From Ensifer adhaerens (GTDB taxonomy: Bacteria; Pseudomonadota; Alphaproteobacteria; Rhizobiales; Rhizobiaceae): DNA of 64,000 nt. Made by a program: the position numbers and the translations under genes. Below, piece after piece: positions 7,797 to 16,246 of the stretch. The stretch spans positions 124,001 to 188,000 of the forward strand of contig OCMG01000004.1 in the NCBI GenBank assembly GCA_900215285.1, given 5' to 3'. Numbering within the stretch: position 1 is the stretch's first letter; every line of letters starts with the position of its first letter. Under the pieces are notes generated by a model. That model had not been told where the DNA came from and made no database searches. It was given only the letters and a program-made list of their open reading frames with translations.

Positions 7797-8966
7797 ATGG
7801 ACCCGGTTCGAAATCCGTTTGCTCCAGGCGCCGGATCGCAGCCGCCTGAGCTGGCTGGGCGCGATGAAGTCATCGCCAATGCTGATGTCGCCCTGCAACG
7901 GGTCTTGCAGGGCAAGTCCGCGCAATCGCAAATTCTGCTGGGGCTCCGTGGCGTCGGCAAGACTGTGCTGCTCAACAAGATCGAGGCCATTGCGGAGGAG
8001 CGTGGTTATCTCACCTCTCTGATCGAGGCGCCGGAAGATCGGCCCCTGCCCGCGCTGCTCTATCCCATGCTCCAACAGACCTTGCGAAAGCTGTCGCTGA
8101 TCGAAACCGCCAAGGCCGCCGCCTATTTCGGCATGCGGGCGCTGCGCAGCTTCGCCAAGACATTCAAGGTTGAGGTTGGCGACTTTTCCATCGCCGTCGA
8201 TCCCGAACCGGGCGTTGCCGACAGTGGCAATCTGGAATTCGACCTGCCGGAGCTCTTCGTGCGGATCGGCGAGGCCGCCAAAGCAGCAGGCAGAGGCTGG
8301 GTTCTCCTGATCGACGAATTGCAATATCTGAAACAGGCTGATCTTTCCGCCCTCATCGTGGCGACCCACAAGATCACACAACGCAATTTGCCCGTTCTTG
8401 TTTTCGGTGCTGGGCTGCCGCAGATCGCCTCGCTTTCCGGCGACGCAAAGTCCTATGCGGAACGGCTCTTTTCCTATCCACGCGTCGGCGCACTGCCGGA
8501 AGAGGCTGCCATCGCTGCCGTTCGCAACCCGATCGAGGACGAGGGCGAGCGCATTTCCAGCGAGGCGCTGGCCGCCATTTTCGCCGAGACGCGGGGCTAT
8601 CCCTATTATCTTCAGGAATGGGGCTATCAAGCCTGGAACCTGGCGGAAAAGTCGCCCATCGGCCCGGACATCGCGAAAGCGGCTTCAAAGGCTGCCCTGC
8701 GCCGGCTGGACGAGGGCTTCTTCAAGGTGCGCTACGACCGGTTGACACCGAAGGAGCGCGACTATGTCCGCGCCATGGCGGGACTCGGACGCGGTCCCTA
8801 CAAGAGTTCAGAAGTCGCCGACGCCTTGGGTGACGCGCAGCAGCGCTTCGGCCCCATCCGCGCCAGCATCATCAAGAAGGGTATGATCTACAGCCCGTCC
8901 TATGGCGAAATCGATTTCACCGTGCCGCTGTTTTCCGAATACCTTCAACGCCAGCAGGCAGGCTGA
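7797..8966 (+). CDS. ORC/Cdc6-like AAA ATPase
   Basis: A 389-residue P-loop ATPase of the archaeal-ATPase/ORC-CDC6-like group found scattered in bacteria; role unknown. Walker A GLRGVGKT is at 49-56 and Walker B VLLIDELQ at 168-175. A sensor/lid region follows, with an all-helical segment rich in YYLQEWGYQAW. The C-terminal 80 residues (from about 310) look like a winged helix, suggesting DNA binding. ATG at 7797 directly follows the AGATATAAG array. Its stop codon directly abuts the stop codon of the convergent smc gene, with no spacer. Presence is patchy in this group, so recent gain is plausible. Confidence 0.82.
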   Translation: MDPVRNPFAPGAGSQPPELAGRDEVIANADVALQRVLQGKSAQSQILLGLRGVGKTVLLNKIEAIAEERGYLTSLIEAPEDRPLPALLYPMLQQTLRKLSLIETAKAAAYFGMRALRSFAKTFKVEVGDFSIAVDPEPGVADSGNLEFDLPELFVRIGEAAKAAGRGWVLLIDELQYLKQADLSALIVATHKITQRNLPVLVFGAGLPQIASLSGDAKSYAERLFSYPRVGALPEEAAIAAVRNPIEDEGERISSEALAAIFAETRGYPYYLQEWGYQAWNLAEKSPIGPDIAKAASKAALRRLDEGFFKVRYDRLTPKERDYVRAMAGLGRGPYKSSEVADALGDAQQRFGPIRASIIKKGMIYSPSYGEIDFTVPLFSEYLQRQQAG

Positions 8967-11900
8967 CTAACCCGCCTCGCGCAGCTGCTCCGCGGTCTGC
9001 AGGTCCACCGAGACGAGCTGCGAAACCCCCTGCTCGGCCATGGTCACGCCGAAGAGGCGGTCCATGCGGGCCATGGTGATGGGGTTGTGGGTGATGACGA
9101 CGAAGCGAGTCTCGGTAGAAGCCGACATTTCGTCCATGAGGTTGCAGTAGCGCTCCACATTGTGGTCGTCGAGCGGCGCGTCCACTTCGTCCAGCACGCA
9201 GATCGGCGCGGGGTTGGTGAGGAAAACGGCGAAGATCAGGGCGAGTGCGGTGAGCGCCTGCTCGCCGCCCGACAAAAGCGTCATCGTCTGCGGCTTCTTG
9301 CCCGGCGGGCGGGCGAGGATTTCGAGGCCGGCTTCCAGCGGATCGTCGCTTTCGATGAGCTGCAGTTCCGCCGTGCCGCCGCCGAAGAGGTGGGTGAACA
9401 GCCGCTGGAACTGCGCGTTCACGACATCGAAGGCGGCAATCAGGCGTTCACGGCCTTCCTTGTTGAGGTTCTGGATGGCGGCGCGCAGCTTGCGGATGGC
9501 GTCCACCACGTCGTCGCGCTCGCGGATCAGCGCCTTCAGCCGGTCGGAGAGTTCGGCCTGCTCCTCCTCGGCGCGGAGGTTGACCGCGCCGAGGCGCTCG
9601 CGCTCGATGCGCAGGCGGTCGAGTTCGATCTCGACATTGCGCGGATCGGGCAGCGGCGCGCCGTGCGGACGACCAGTGAGGCGGAAGACTTCGTGCGGCT
9701 CGATCTGGAGCGTGTGGCGAATGCGGTTTTCGACATCCTCGCGGCGCTCGCGGGCGGAGACCAGACGCTCCTCGGCGCGGCCGCGCTTTTCACGCGCTTC
9801 GGCCAGCGCGGACAGCGCCATGGCGGCAGCCTGATCGGCATCACGGCCAGCGGTCTCGGCGAGAACGAGACGGTCGGCGGCGGCCTTGCGGGCGGCATCC
9901 GCCTTCACCAGTTCATCGAGCAGGCGGCGGCGCTTGTCGTCAAGTTCTTCCGGGGCGTCTTCCAGACCCTCCAGTTCGTCGCGCGCTTCTTCTCCACGGG
10001 CTTTGAGGGCACCGATCTGCGTTTGCGCATTGGCGGCACGCGCGGTCCAGGCGGAACGCTCCTGGGCGATAGCCCCAATCCGTCGCCGGCGCATGTCGTT
10101 TTCGCGGGCCAAACCATCATGCGCGGCGCGGGCTTCGGCGAGCCGGCCACGACCGGCCGCGACATCGGCCTGCGCCTGGGCGAGCTTCAGGTCGAGGCCG
10201 GAAAGGTCAGGCGTGTCGGCGATGGCTTCGCGGGCCTCGTCCTCCTGAACCTTCAGGTCCTCGATCTCGCCCTTCAGCCGCTCGACATTTTCGGCCAGCG
10301 TGTCGCGGCGGCGGGCGACTTCGAGGGCGGCGCGCTCGGCCTTGGAGAGCGCATCGCGCGCCTCGACGAGGCGGCGCTGGGTGTGACGTTCGGCTTCGCG
10401 GGCGTCACGCAATTGCGCTTCAGTCAGCGCGACGGATTGGGAGGCCGCACGGTGGGCCGTCTCAGCAGTCAGCAGCGCCTCGCGCGCGGCGACGATCTCG
10501 TCGGCAAGGGCGGCGAGGCGGTTCTTCTGCTCGAGGCGAAGCGCGGCCGCGCCCGGCGCGTCGGCACCCGAGACGAAACCATCCCAGCGCCAGAGTGCTC
10601 CTTCCTTCGAGACCAGCCGCTGGCCGGGCTTCAGGAGCGGCTGTTTGGACGCCCCTTCGCTGATCGCCACGACGCCGACCTGCGCGAGACGGCGGGCGAG
10701 TTCTGCGGGTGCGCGGACGAAATCGGCAAGCGGACGAATGCCATCGGGGAGCGCCGGATCGGCTGCGGCATTCAGGGGTGCGCCCCAATGGCGGGCGGCG
10801 CGGACATCGGCGGGGGCGTCGATGTCTTCGCCGAGCGCTGCGCCCAGCGCGGTCTCATATCCACGGTCGACGGAGAGAAGATCGGCGACGGCGGTATAGT
10901 CGCCACCAGCGGAGCCCGCCTCCAGCATACGTTCGATGGTGCGGGCTTCGGTTTCGAGACCGTTGAGGTGCTGGCGCGCGCTGTCGACTCCCCGGCGGGC
11001 TTCAGCCTCGCCTTCGCGAGCGCTGGCGAGAGCATCTTCGGCCGCAGCAATCGTCTCGGCGCTTTCCTCCAGCATCGCCTCCAGCTCGGCCACCTCCTCG
11101 CGGTGGGCGGAGAGGTCGGGCATTTCGGCGATTGCGCGCTCGGCGGCGTCGAGGTCGCGGGTAGCGTCCTGCAGCTGACGGGTTAGTCGACCGGCGCGCT
11201 CGGTCAAGTCGAAGAGCCAGCGTTCCATCTGCTGGCGCGAGGCCGCGGCCTCGGCGCGCTCGGCAGTGAGGCTCGAAAAAACGCTTTCGGCTTCAGCGAG
11301 GGCGCCACCCGCTTCGGCTACGGCGGCGGCCAGCTCCTCGGCGCGCTCGGCAGCCCCTTCGACTTCTGCGGCGAGATCGCCCTCCTCCGCATCGAGTTCG
11401 GACAGGAAGCGGGCATTGTCGGCCAGCAATTGCTCTTCCCGGGCGATGTCGCCGGAAAGCTGCAGCAGGCGGCGCTCCAGCTCGTCGCGGCGGCGCGCCA
11501 TGCGGGAGGCTTCCTCCTCCAGCTGGGTGCGGGCGATCTGCAGGCGCTGCAGGGCAGCGGCCGCGCGGGCTTCGTCCTCGCGCAGTTCCGGCAGGTGAAG
11601 ACCGGCGACGGCCTGGTTCTTCGCCATTTCGGCCTGTGCCTGGGCGCGCTCGGCGACGACGGAGGTCGCCTCGTTCAGCGCCGCGGTCGCCTCCGTCTCT
11701 GCCTGTTTCGCATCCGTCCACTGGATGTGATAGAGCATGGCGTCGCGGGCGCGGATATCGGCGGAGAGCTGCTTGAAACGGGTGGCCTGACGGGCCTGCC
11801 GTTTCAGGCTCTCGATCTGGCTTTCCAGCTGCGCGGTCACGTCATCGAGACGTTCGAGATTGGTTTCGGCGGCGCGCAGCCTGAGTTCCGCTTCGTGGCG

Positions 11901-12428
11901 GCGCGAATGCAGGCCGGAAATGCCGGCGGCCTCTTCCAGCAATTGCCGGCGCGCCTGGGGCTTGGCCTGGATGAGTTCGCCGATGCGGCCCTGCCCCACC
12001 ATGGAGGGTGAGCGCGCGCCGGTCGAGGCATCGGCGAAGAGAAGCTGCACATCCTTGGCGCGGGCTTCCTTGCCGTTGATGCGATAGACGGAGCCCTGCT
12101 CGCGCTCGATCCGGCGCGTCACCTGGATCTCGTCGGCATCGTTGAAGGCGGCGGGCGCGGTGCGGTCGGAATTGTCGAGATAGAGACCCACTTCCGCCGT
12201 GTTGCGCGCCGGGCGATTGCCGGAGCCGGAGAAGATGACATCATCCATGCCGGAGGCGCGCATGTTCTTGTAGGAGTTTTCCCCCATCACCCAGCGCAGC
12301 GCCTCGACAAGGTTCGACTTGCCGCAGCCGTTGGGGCCGACAACGCCGGTAAGGCCGGCTTCGATGACGAATTCGGAGGGTTCGACGAAGGACTTGAAGC
12401 CGAGGAGACGGAGCTTGTTGAATTTCAT
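8967..12428 (-). CDS. smc: Chromosome segregation protein SMC
   Basis: Core ATPase of the SMC-ScpAB condensin that compacts and separates replicated chromosomes. Of 1153 residues, Walker A GPNGCGKS is at 31-38 in the N-terminal head. Two long Ala/Glu/Arg-rich coiled coils flank a hinge at about 520-650. The C-terminal head has LSGGEQ near 1050, followed by Walker B ICVLDEVDAPLDD. The frame is open 24 codons further upstream, but ATG at 12428 gives the invariant MKFNKLRLLGFKSF opening and has AGCGGAG before it. The DsbA-like gene upstream is separated by a repeat-filled spacer and a terminator, so smc likely has its own promoter. Confidence 0.97.
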   Translation of the reverse strand: MKFNKLRLLGFKSFVEPSEFVIEAGLTGVVGPNGCGKSNLVEALRWVMGENSYKNMRASGMDDVIFSGSGNRPARNTAEVGLYLDNSDRTAPAAFNDADEIQVTRRIEREQGSVYRINGKEARAKDVQLLFADASTGARSPSMVGQGRIGELIQAKPQARRQLLEEAAGISGLHSRRHEAELRLRAAETNLERLDDVTAQLESQIESLKRQARQATRFKQLSADIRARDAMLYHIQWTDAKQAETEATAALNEATSVVAERAQAQAEMAKNQAVAGLHLPELREDEARAAAALQRLQIARTQLEEEASRMARRRDELERRLLQLSGDIAREEQLLADNARFLSELDAEEGDLAAEVEGAAERAEELAAAVAEAGGALAEAESVFSSLTAERAEAAASRQQMERWLFDLTERAGRLTRQLQDATRDLDAAERAIAEMPDLSAHREEVAELEAMLEESAETIAAAEDALASAREGEAEARRGVDSARQHLNGLETEARTIERMLEAGSAGGDYTAVADLLSVDRGYETALGAALGEDIDAPADVRAARHWGAPLNAAADPALPDGIRPLADFVRAPAELARRLAQVGVVAISEGASKQPLLKPGQRLVSKEGALWRWDGFVSGADAPGAAALRLEQKNRLAALADEIVAAREALLTAETAHRAASQSVALTEAQLRDAREAERHTQRRLVEARDALSKAERAALEVARRRDTLAENVERLKGEIEDLKVQEDEAREAIADTPDLSGLDLKLAQAQADVAAGRGRLAEARAAHDGLARENDMRRRRIGAIAQERSAWTARAANAQTQIGALKARGEEARDELEGLEDAPEELDDKRRRLLDELVKADAARKAAADRLVLAETAGRDADQAAAMALSALAEAREKRGRAEERLVSARERREDVENRIRHTLQIEPHEVFRLTGRPHGAPLPDPRNVEIELDRLRIERERLGAVNLRAEEEQAELSDRLKALIRERDDVVDAIRKLRAAIQNLNKEGRERLIAAFDVVNAQFQRLFTHLFGGGTAELQLIESDDPLEAGLEILARPPGKKPQTMTLLSGGEQALTALALIFAVFLTNPAPICVLDEVDAPLDDHNVERYCNLMDEMSASTETRFVVITHNPITMARMDRLFGVTMAEQGVSQLVSVDLQTAEQLREAG

Positions 12429-12449
12429 GGGGCGCGCTCCGCTAAGAAA

Positions 12450-12670
12450 GACCCCTCCCCAACCCTCCCCACAAGGGGGAGGGAGAGGAACGCGTCGCAC
12501 CCGCCGCGCGCTCCCTCCACCGTTTCAGGGGAGGCGATGCGGGTTGCTCCATCCGTCTCCCCCCTTGTGGGGGAGATGGCGGCAGCCAGAGGGGGTCTTT
12601 CGCTCGGCAAGACTTTAAGAATGCCCCTCATCCGCCCTGCGGGCCCCTTCTCCCCAAGGGGAGAAGGGGA
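12450..12670. repeat. Cluster of C/G-rich palindromic intergenic repeats (REP-like)
   Basis: Three palindromes sit in the smc-dsbA spacer. They are CCCTCCCC-ACAA-GGGGGAGGG around 12463-12483, CTCCCCCC..TGGGGGAG around 12557-12576, and a 12-base perfect inverted repeat CCCCTTCTCCCC/GGGGAGAAGGGG at 12644-12669. The middle unit, TCCGTCTCCCCC...GGGGGAGATGGCGGCAG, recurs in the opposite orientation at 29945-29988. No gene is supported in this 250-base stretch. Confidence 0.75.
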
Positions 12671-12683
12671 AGCCTCAGACAAC

Positions 12684-12722
12684 AAAAAACCGGGCGCGCG
12701 GCTGCCGCCGCGGCCCGGTTTC
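12684..12722 (-). terminator. Intrinsic terminator of the DsbA-like gene
   Basis: AAACCGGGC and GCCCGGTTT form the stem around a GC-rich loop. On the minus strand the stem is followed by TTTTTTG. It lies 15 bases beyond the stop of the DsbA-like gene and separates it from smc. Confidence 0.85.
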
Positions 12723-12737
12723 CCAAAATGACTGCGC

Positions 12738-13475
12738 TTAAAGCTTGCTGTCGATGATGGCCGACATCTGGTCAACCGTCATTTCCCCTGCATAACGCGC
12801 CCCGTTGACGAAGAAGGTCGGCGTTGCGTTGACGCCGAATTCCTTCGCAGCCTTCTCGCGAACCGCATTCACATCATCCAGAAGCTTCTGGTTCGTCAAG
12901 CAGGCGTTGAAGCTCTCCTGTGTAAAACCGGCGAGCTTGGCCATCTGCATGAGCGAGGCCCGCTTGTCGTCGGCCGTCGCCCAGCTCATCTGCTGCTGGA
13001 AGAGCACGTCGACGAAGGGGAAATACTGATCGGCTGGAGCGCAGCGTGCCAGCATGATGGCAGCGGCCGCGACCGGGTCGAGCGGGAACTCGCGCAGAAT
13101 GTAGCGCACCTTGCCGGTGTCGATATACTTCGTCTTGATGGCCGGGAAGGTATCCTTCTGGAAGCGCGCGCAATGCGGGCAGGTCATCGACATGTATTCG
13201 ACGATGGTGACCGGCGCATCGGCCTTGCCTTCCGACATTTCCGGCAGCGGACCGGGAGCCATCAGCTTGGCAACGTCAACCGAGCCCTCGGAGTCAGGAA
13301 CCTTGGCATCCGGCGTCGTCGAGGCGGTCTTCGTGTTGTCGATGCCGGGATTTGCATCCTTGGCGGCGCTTTCCTTGTTCTCGTCCTTGCCATTGCAGGC
13401 CGCAAGCACGGCGGCGGAAGACGCCAGGGCAATTCCGCCAAGGAGATGACGCTTGGTCAGCATGAGGTTGTTCAT
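12738..13475 (-). CDS. DsbA-family thiol:disulfide lipoprotein
   Basis: A 245-residue envelope thioredoxin-fold protein predicted to introduce or shuffle disulfides. The N-terminus has a KRH charged start, a hydrophobic segment and the lipobox LAAC with Cys27 as the lipid-modified residue. A Thr/Ser/Asp-rich linker follows to about residue 75, then the fold with active site CPHC at 99-102. Later motifs GVNATPTFFVNG (cis-Pro loop) and a helical insert fit the DsbA/BdbD group. ATG at 13475 is chosen because GGAC lies at better distance; ATG at 13481 is also possible. It belongs to the alphaproteobacterial smc neighbourhood. Confidence 0.9.
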   Translation of the reverse strand: MNNLMLTKRHLLGGIALASSAAVLAACNGKDENKESAAKDANPGIDNTKTASTTPDAKVPDSEGSVDVAKLMAPGPLPEMSEGKADAPVTIVEYMSMTCPHCARFQKDTFPAIKTKYIDTGKVRYILREFPLDPVAAAAIMLARCAPADQYFPFVDVLFQQQMSWATADDKRASLMQMAKLAGFTQESFNACLTNQKLLDDVNAVREKAAKEFGVNATPTFFVNGARYAGEMTVDQMSAIIDSKL

Positions 13476-13818
13476 CGTCATTTGTCCAATTGTTTGAAGC
13501 ATTGCTTCTCTAAAACGGGCGGCTCCCGCTTTCAAGTCGCTCTTGACCGCACCTTTTGCTGATGGCCGGCACCAAGTCAAAGCAGAAATCATGAAAATTT
13601 CGACAGGATTGCGGTGCCGGTCAGGTAAAAGCGGCGTAAGACGCCCGATTTTCACGAAAATCATGCTTTGCCGAGATTTTCACTCGACCATCACAATTTC
13701 TTGAGGTCAATCAAGTTTGGCCATTGCAACACCGTCAGGATGCCCTACTAATTGACTCAACTGCCCCGCGAGTCCGCAAGGCAGGCCGTTCAAGGAATGT
13801 GCATCGGATGAGGATACG
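13476..13818. other. Intergenic region, 343 bases, no gene seen
   Basis: This spacer between the DsbA-like gene (leftward) and the PagL-like gene (rightward) must hold both promoters. The only structured element noticed is a dyad GATTTTC-AC-GAAAATC at 13647-13662. A frame extending the DsbA-like gene upstream to about 13664 is open but has no signal-peptide logic and was not used. Confidence 0.5.
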
Positions 13819-14334
13819 ATGGACGCCAAAATGGCAGTTGCTTTCTGGCTGATGTCGCTCGTGTCGAGCGACTACGAGGGCAATTCCTTCTCGGTAAAGC
13901 ACGGCGATGCGGCCCACCGCATGACTTTCAGCCAAGGCTTCCTGCAATCGCGCGGCCGTTTCGTCGGTGCCGAAGCGCGCGTGACCTACAGTTTCGAGCG
14001 CGTGCTGAACCGCTTCAACCCGATCATCGATTTCTCGGTTGGCACGGGCGGCTCAACCTTTATCGGCGCTGGCCTTTATCAGCAGACGAATTTCACCCTT
14101 GGCGACCACGATTTCTTTGCCGGCTTTACCTTCGTTCCGGGCCTCTACATGAAGGGAAACGGATTCGATCTCGGCTATCCGCTGGTGTTCCGCTCCGGCG
14201 TGGAACTGGGCTTCGCAATGCAGAGCGGTGCGCAGCTTTCGGTCTCCTACGATCATCGCTCCAATGCGGGACTGGGACACAACAACCCGGGCATCGAAAG
14301 CATTCAGATCAGGTTTTCAAAGACATTCGAATAG
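13819..14334 (+). CDS. pagL: PagL-like lipid A 3-O-deacylase (acyloxyacyl hydrolase)
   Basis: Outer-membrane beta-barrel esterase that would remove the 3-O acyl chain from lipid A. The 171-residue protein alternates aromatic/polar strands as expected of a small barrel and ends in Phe-Glu. The catalytic signature is complete: His146 and Ser148 in YDHRSNAG, and Glu160 exactly 12 residues after the Ser, matching the His/Ser/Glu spacing of Pseudomonas PagL. Oddly, no standard signal peptide precedes the barrel; only a short hydrophobic stretch (MAVAFWLMSLV) is present and a stop codon lies 66 bases upstream in frame. GGATGAGG supports ATG 13819. Confidence 0.82.
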   Translation: MDAKMAVAFWLMSLVSSDYEGNSFSVKHGDAAHRMTFSQGFLQSRGRFVGAEARVTYSFERVLNRFNPIIDFSVGTGGSTFIGAGLYQQTNFTLGDHDFFAGFTFVPGLYMKGNGFDLGYPLVFRSGVELGFAMQSGAQLSVSYDHRSNAGLGHNNPGIESIQIRFSKTFE

Positions 14335-14367
14335 GCGGGCGGCGACACACCACCGCCCGCAATTTTT
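14335..14367 (+). terminator. Intrinsic terminator of the PagL-like gene
   Basis: GCGGGCGG (14335-14342) pairs with CCGCCCGC (14353-14360) and is followed by AATTTTT. It begins at the first base after the stop codon. Confidence 0.88.
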
Positions 14368-14373
14368 GCCGGA

Positions 14374-15492
14374 TCAGACCAGTTCTGCCAGCGCCGACGA
14401 CTCGAAGCCGTTCAGGTTGCCAAGCGACCCGGTGCGGACCTTTTCCACCCAGTTCGGATCGCTGATCAGCGCGCGGCCGACAGCGATGAGGTCGAATTCG
14501 TCGCGCTCCATGCGGGCGGTCAGCTGCTCCAGGCCGGTGGAGGCGGCGTTGCGGCCGGCAAAAGCGTTGAAGAAGTCGTTCGACAGGCTGACCGAGCCGA
14601 CGCTGATCGTGGCCGCTCCGGTGAGCTTCTTGGCCCAACCGGCGAAGTTCAGGCCATTCTCGCCATCGATTTCGGGGAATTCCGGCTCCCAGAAACGGCG
14701 CTGCGAGCAATGCAGAAGATTGGCGCCCGCCTCGACCAGCGGCACAAGCCAATCGGCCATGGCATCCGGGGTCTCCGCGAGGCGCACCGCGTAATCCTGC
14801 TGCTTCCACTGGCTGACGCGCAGGCTGACCGGATAGTCGGGACCGACGGCAGCGCGGACGGCGGCGACCACTTCGGCTGCGAAACGCGCGCGCTCCTTCA
14901 GGGTGGCACCGCCGTAGCGATCCGTGCGCTCGTTAGTGCCGGCCCAGAAGAACTGGTCGATAAGATAGCCGTGCGCGCCGTGAATCTCGACCATGTCGAA
15001 GCCGAGACCCTTGGCATCGGCGGCAGCGCGGGCGAATGCGGAGACGGCGTCAGCGATTGCTTCTTCGCTCATCGCCTCGCCGCGGGGCTTGCCCGGTGCG
15101 AGAAGACCGGAGGGGCTTTCGACCGGATGGCCGGGGTCCCAGTCAGGCTTGCCGATCGTTGATCCGGTGTGCCAGATCTGCGGGCCCATGCGACCGCCGG
15201 CGTCGTGAACGGCGTCTATTACCAGCTTCCAGCCGGCCAGCGCTTCTTCGCCATGGAAGAACGGAATGCCGGGATCGTTGCGCGAGACAGGCCGGTCGAT
15301 GACCGTGCCTTCCGAGAGGATGAGACCGACATTGCCGGCGGCGCGCTTGGCATAATAATCGGCATTGTGGGCACCCGGAACGCCCTTGGGCGCAAAGCTG
15401 CGGGTCATCGGCGCCATGACGATGCGGTTTTTCAGCTCCATCGAGCCGAGGCGGAAGGGGCGGAAAAGGGTTTCGTTGGGGGAGGATGGCAT
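14374..15492 (-). CDS. Old Yellow Enzyme-family alkene reductase (NADH:flavin oxidoreductase)
   Basis: A 372-residue FMN-dependent TIM-barrel ene-reductase that uses NAD(P)H to reduce activated C=C bonds or nitro compounds, of the NemA/xenobiotic reductase type. Characteristic segments are NRIVMAPMTRSFA at the FMN site, PQIWHTGS, the substrate-binding HGAHGYLIDQF, the TNERTDRYGG loop, and RALISDPNWVEK at the C-terminal phosphate-binding region. The gene is followed by a convergent PagL-like gene and preceded by two palindromes that could be operators, but no regulator is encoded next to it. Confidence 0.93.
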   Translation of the reverse strand: MPSSPNETLFRPFRLGSMELKNRIVMAPMTRSFAPKGVPGAHNADYYAKRAAGNVGLILSEGTVIDRPVSRNDPGIPFFHGEEALAGWKLVIDAVHDAGGRMGPQIWHTGSTIGKPDWDPGHPVESPSGLLAPGKPRGEAMSEEAIADAVSAFARAAADAKGLGFDMVEIHGAHGYLIDQFFWAGTNERTDRYGGATLKERARFAAEVVAAVRAAVGPDYPVSLRVSQWKQQDYAVRLAETPDAMADWLVPLVEAGANLLHCSQRRFWEPEFPEIDGENGLNFAGWAKKLTGAATISVGSVSLSNDFFNAFAGRNAASTGLEQLTARMERDEFDLIAVGRALISDPNWVEKVRTGSLGNLNGFESSALAELV

Positions 15493-15519
15493 GCGGGTAC
15501 TCCATGAATAGAATGCGGC

Positions 15520-15549
15520 GCATACGTATGCCCTGAAGTCGAAACTTCA
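15520..15549. promoter_or_regulatory. Two palindromes in front of the ene-reductase gene
   Basis: GCATACGTATGC (15520-15531) is a perfect 12-base palindrome. TGAAGT-CGAA-ACTTCA (15534-15549) is a perfect inverted repeat with a 4-base centre. They lie 28-57 bases upstream of the ATG at 15492, where a TetR/NemR- or MarR-type repressor would bind. Confidence 0.45.
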
Positions 15550-15598
15550 AGCGCCTTACTTTTTTGTTCCGATACAGTCGAGTGCGAAGAATGGGCGA

Positions 15599-16099
15599 TC
15601 AACGCTGCGGTCGTTTCCGCCCGGAAAGCACACCGCGGCCGAGGCGCATGATCGCCTCCTTCAGCTTGCCGTCGTCCATGCCATCGACCATGTCATCGAG
15701 CTTCGAGGCGGCGATGGCATCGAGCGGGCGAAGCGGGCGGCTCTTTGGCTGCGGTGCGACCGGTTTCTGGACGATGCGCAATTGCCTGATCGCGGCAAAT
15801 CCGAAGAAGGAATTGATGCGTGCAATCAACTCGCCCTGCGCGTGGGTCAGGAACAGCGCACGTGAGCCCTCGCAGGCCACCGTCAGCACGCCCGGCTGCG
15901 GGCGGTTGTCTCCGGCCTCGTCGCGGCGCGGCCAGGCAATCTTTTCCGGTCGGGTGCAATCGGCAAACTGCGGACCGGCAATTTCGGGCCAGGAACCGAG
16001 AAGCGCGGTATTGATCCCGGCACGGCGCGCAAGAACGGGGTCGATGAGGCCGTTGGCCACATCGGCGATCTGCTGCGCGCCCCTTCGTCTTTCCACCAT
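15599..16099 (-). CDS. DUF721 (DciA-like) protein
   Basis: A 166-residue basic protein matching DUF721, a family that includes the DciA replicative-helicase operator; function in rhizobia is inferred. The N-terminal half carries IADVANGLIDPVLARRAG and LLGSWPEIAGP, followed by LTVACEGSRALFLTHAQGELIARINSF in short KH-like order. A Pro/Arg-rich tail follows. The frame continues far upstream antisense to mutY, so ATG 16099 was chosen; ATG 16156 is an alternative. It is divergent from mutY, as often seen in this order. Confidence 0.85.
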   Translation of the reverse strand: MVERRRGAQQIADVANGLIDPVLARRAGINTALLGSWPEIAGPQFADCTRPEKIAWPRRDEAGDNRPQPGVLTVACEGSRALFLTHAQGELIARINSFFGFAAIRQLRIVQKPVAPQPKSRPLRPLDAIAASKLDDMVDGMDDGKLKEAIMRLGRGVLSGRKRPQR

Positions 16100-16246
16100 G
16101 TTTCTTGGCCCCTGGCGCACGGTTCTGCTTGAACCGCGCGGCTTGCGTCGGCACATATAACGCAATTCCGGCAAGAGTGCGAACCGGATTCGCTGTGGAA
16201 TTGTGTGAAAACAAAAAGATAGGCGTCCCGGTTCAAGCGGGCGCAG

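Noticed and set aside
9087-11186. Open frame of 699 codons on the plus strand
   Set aside because: Antisense to smc; composition is that of a mirror frame.
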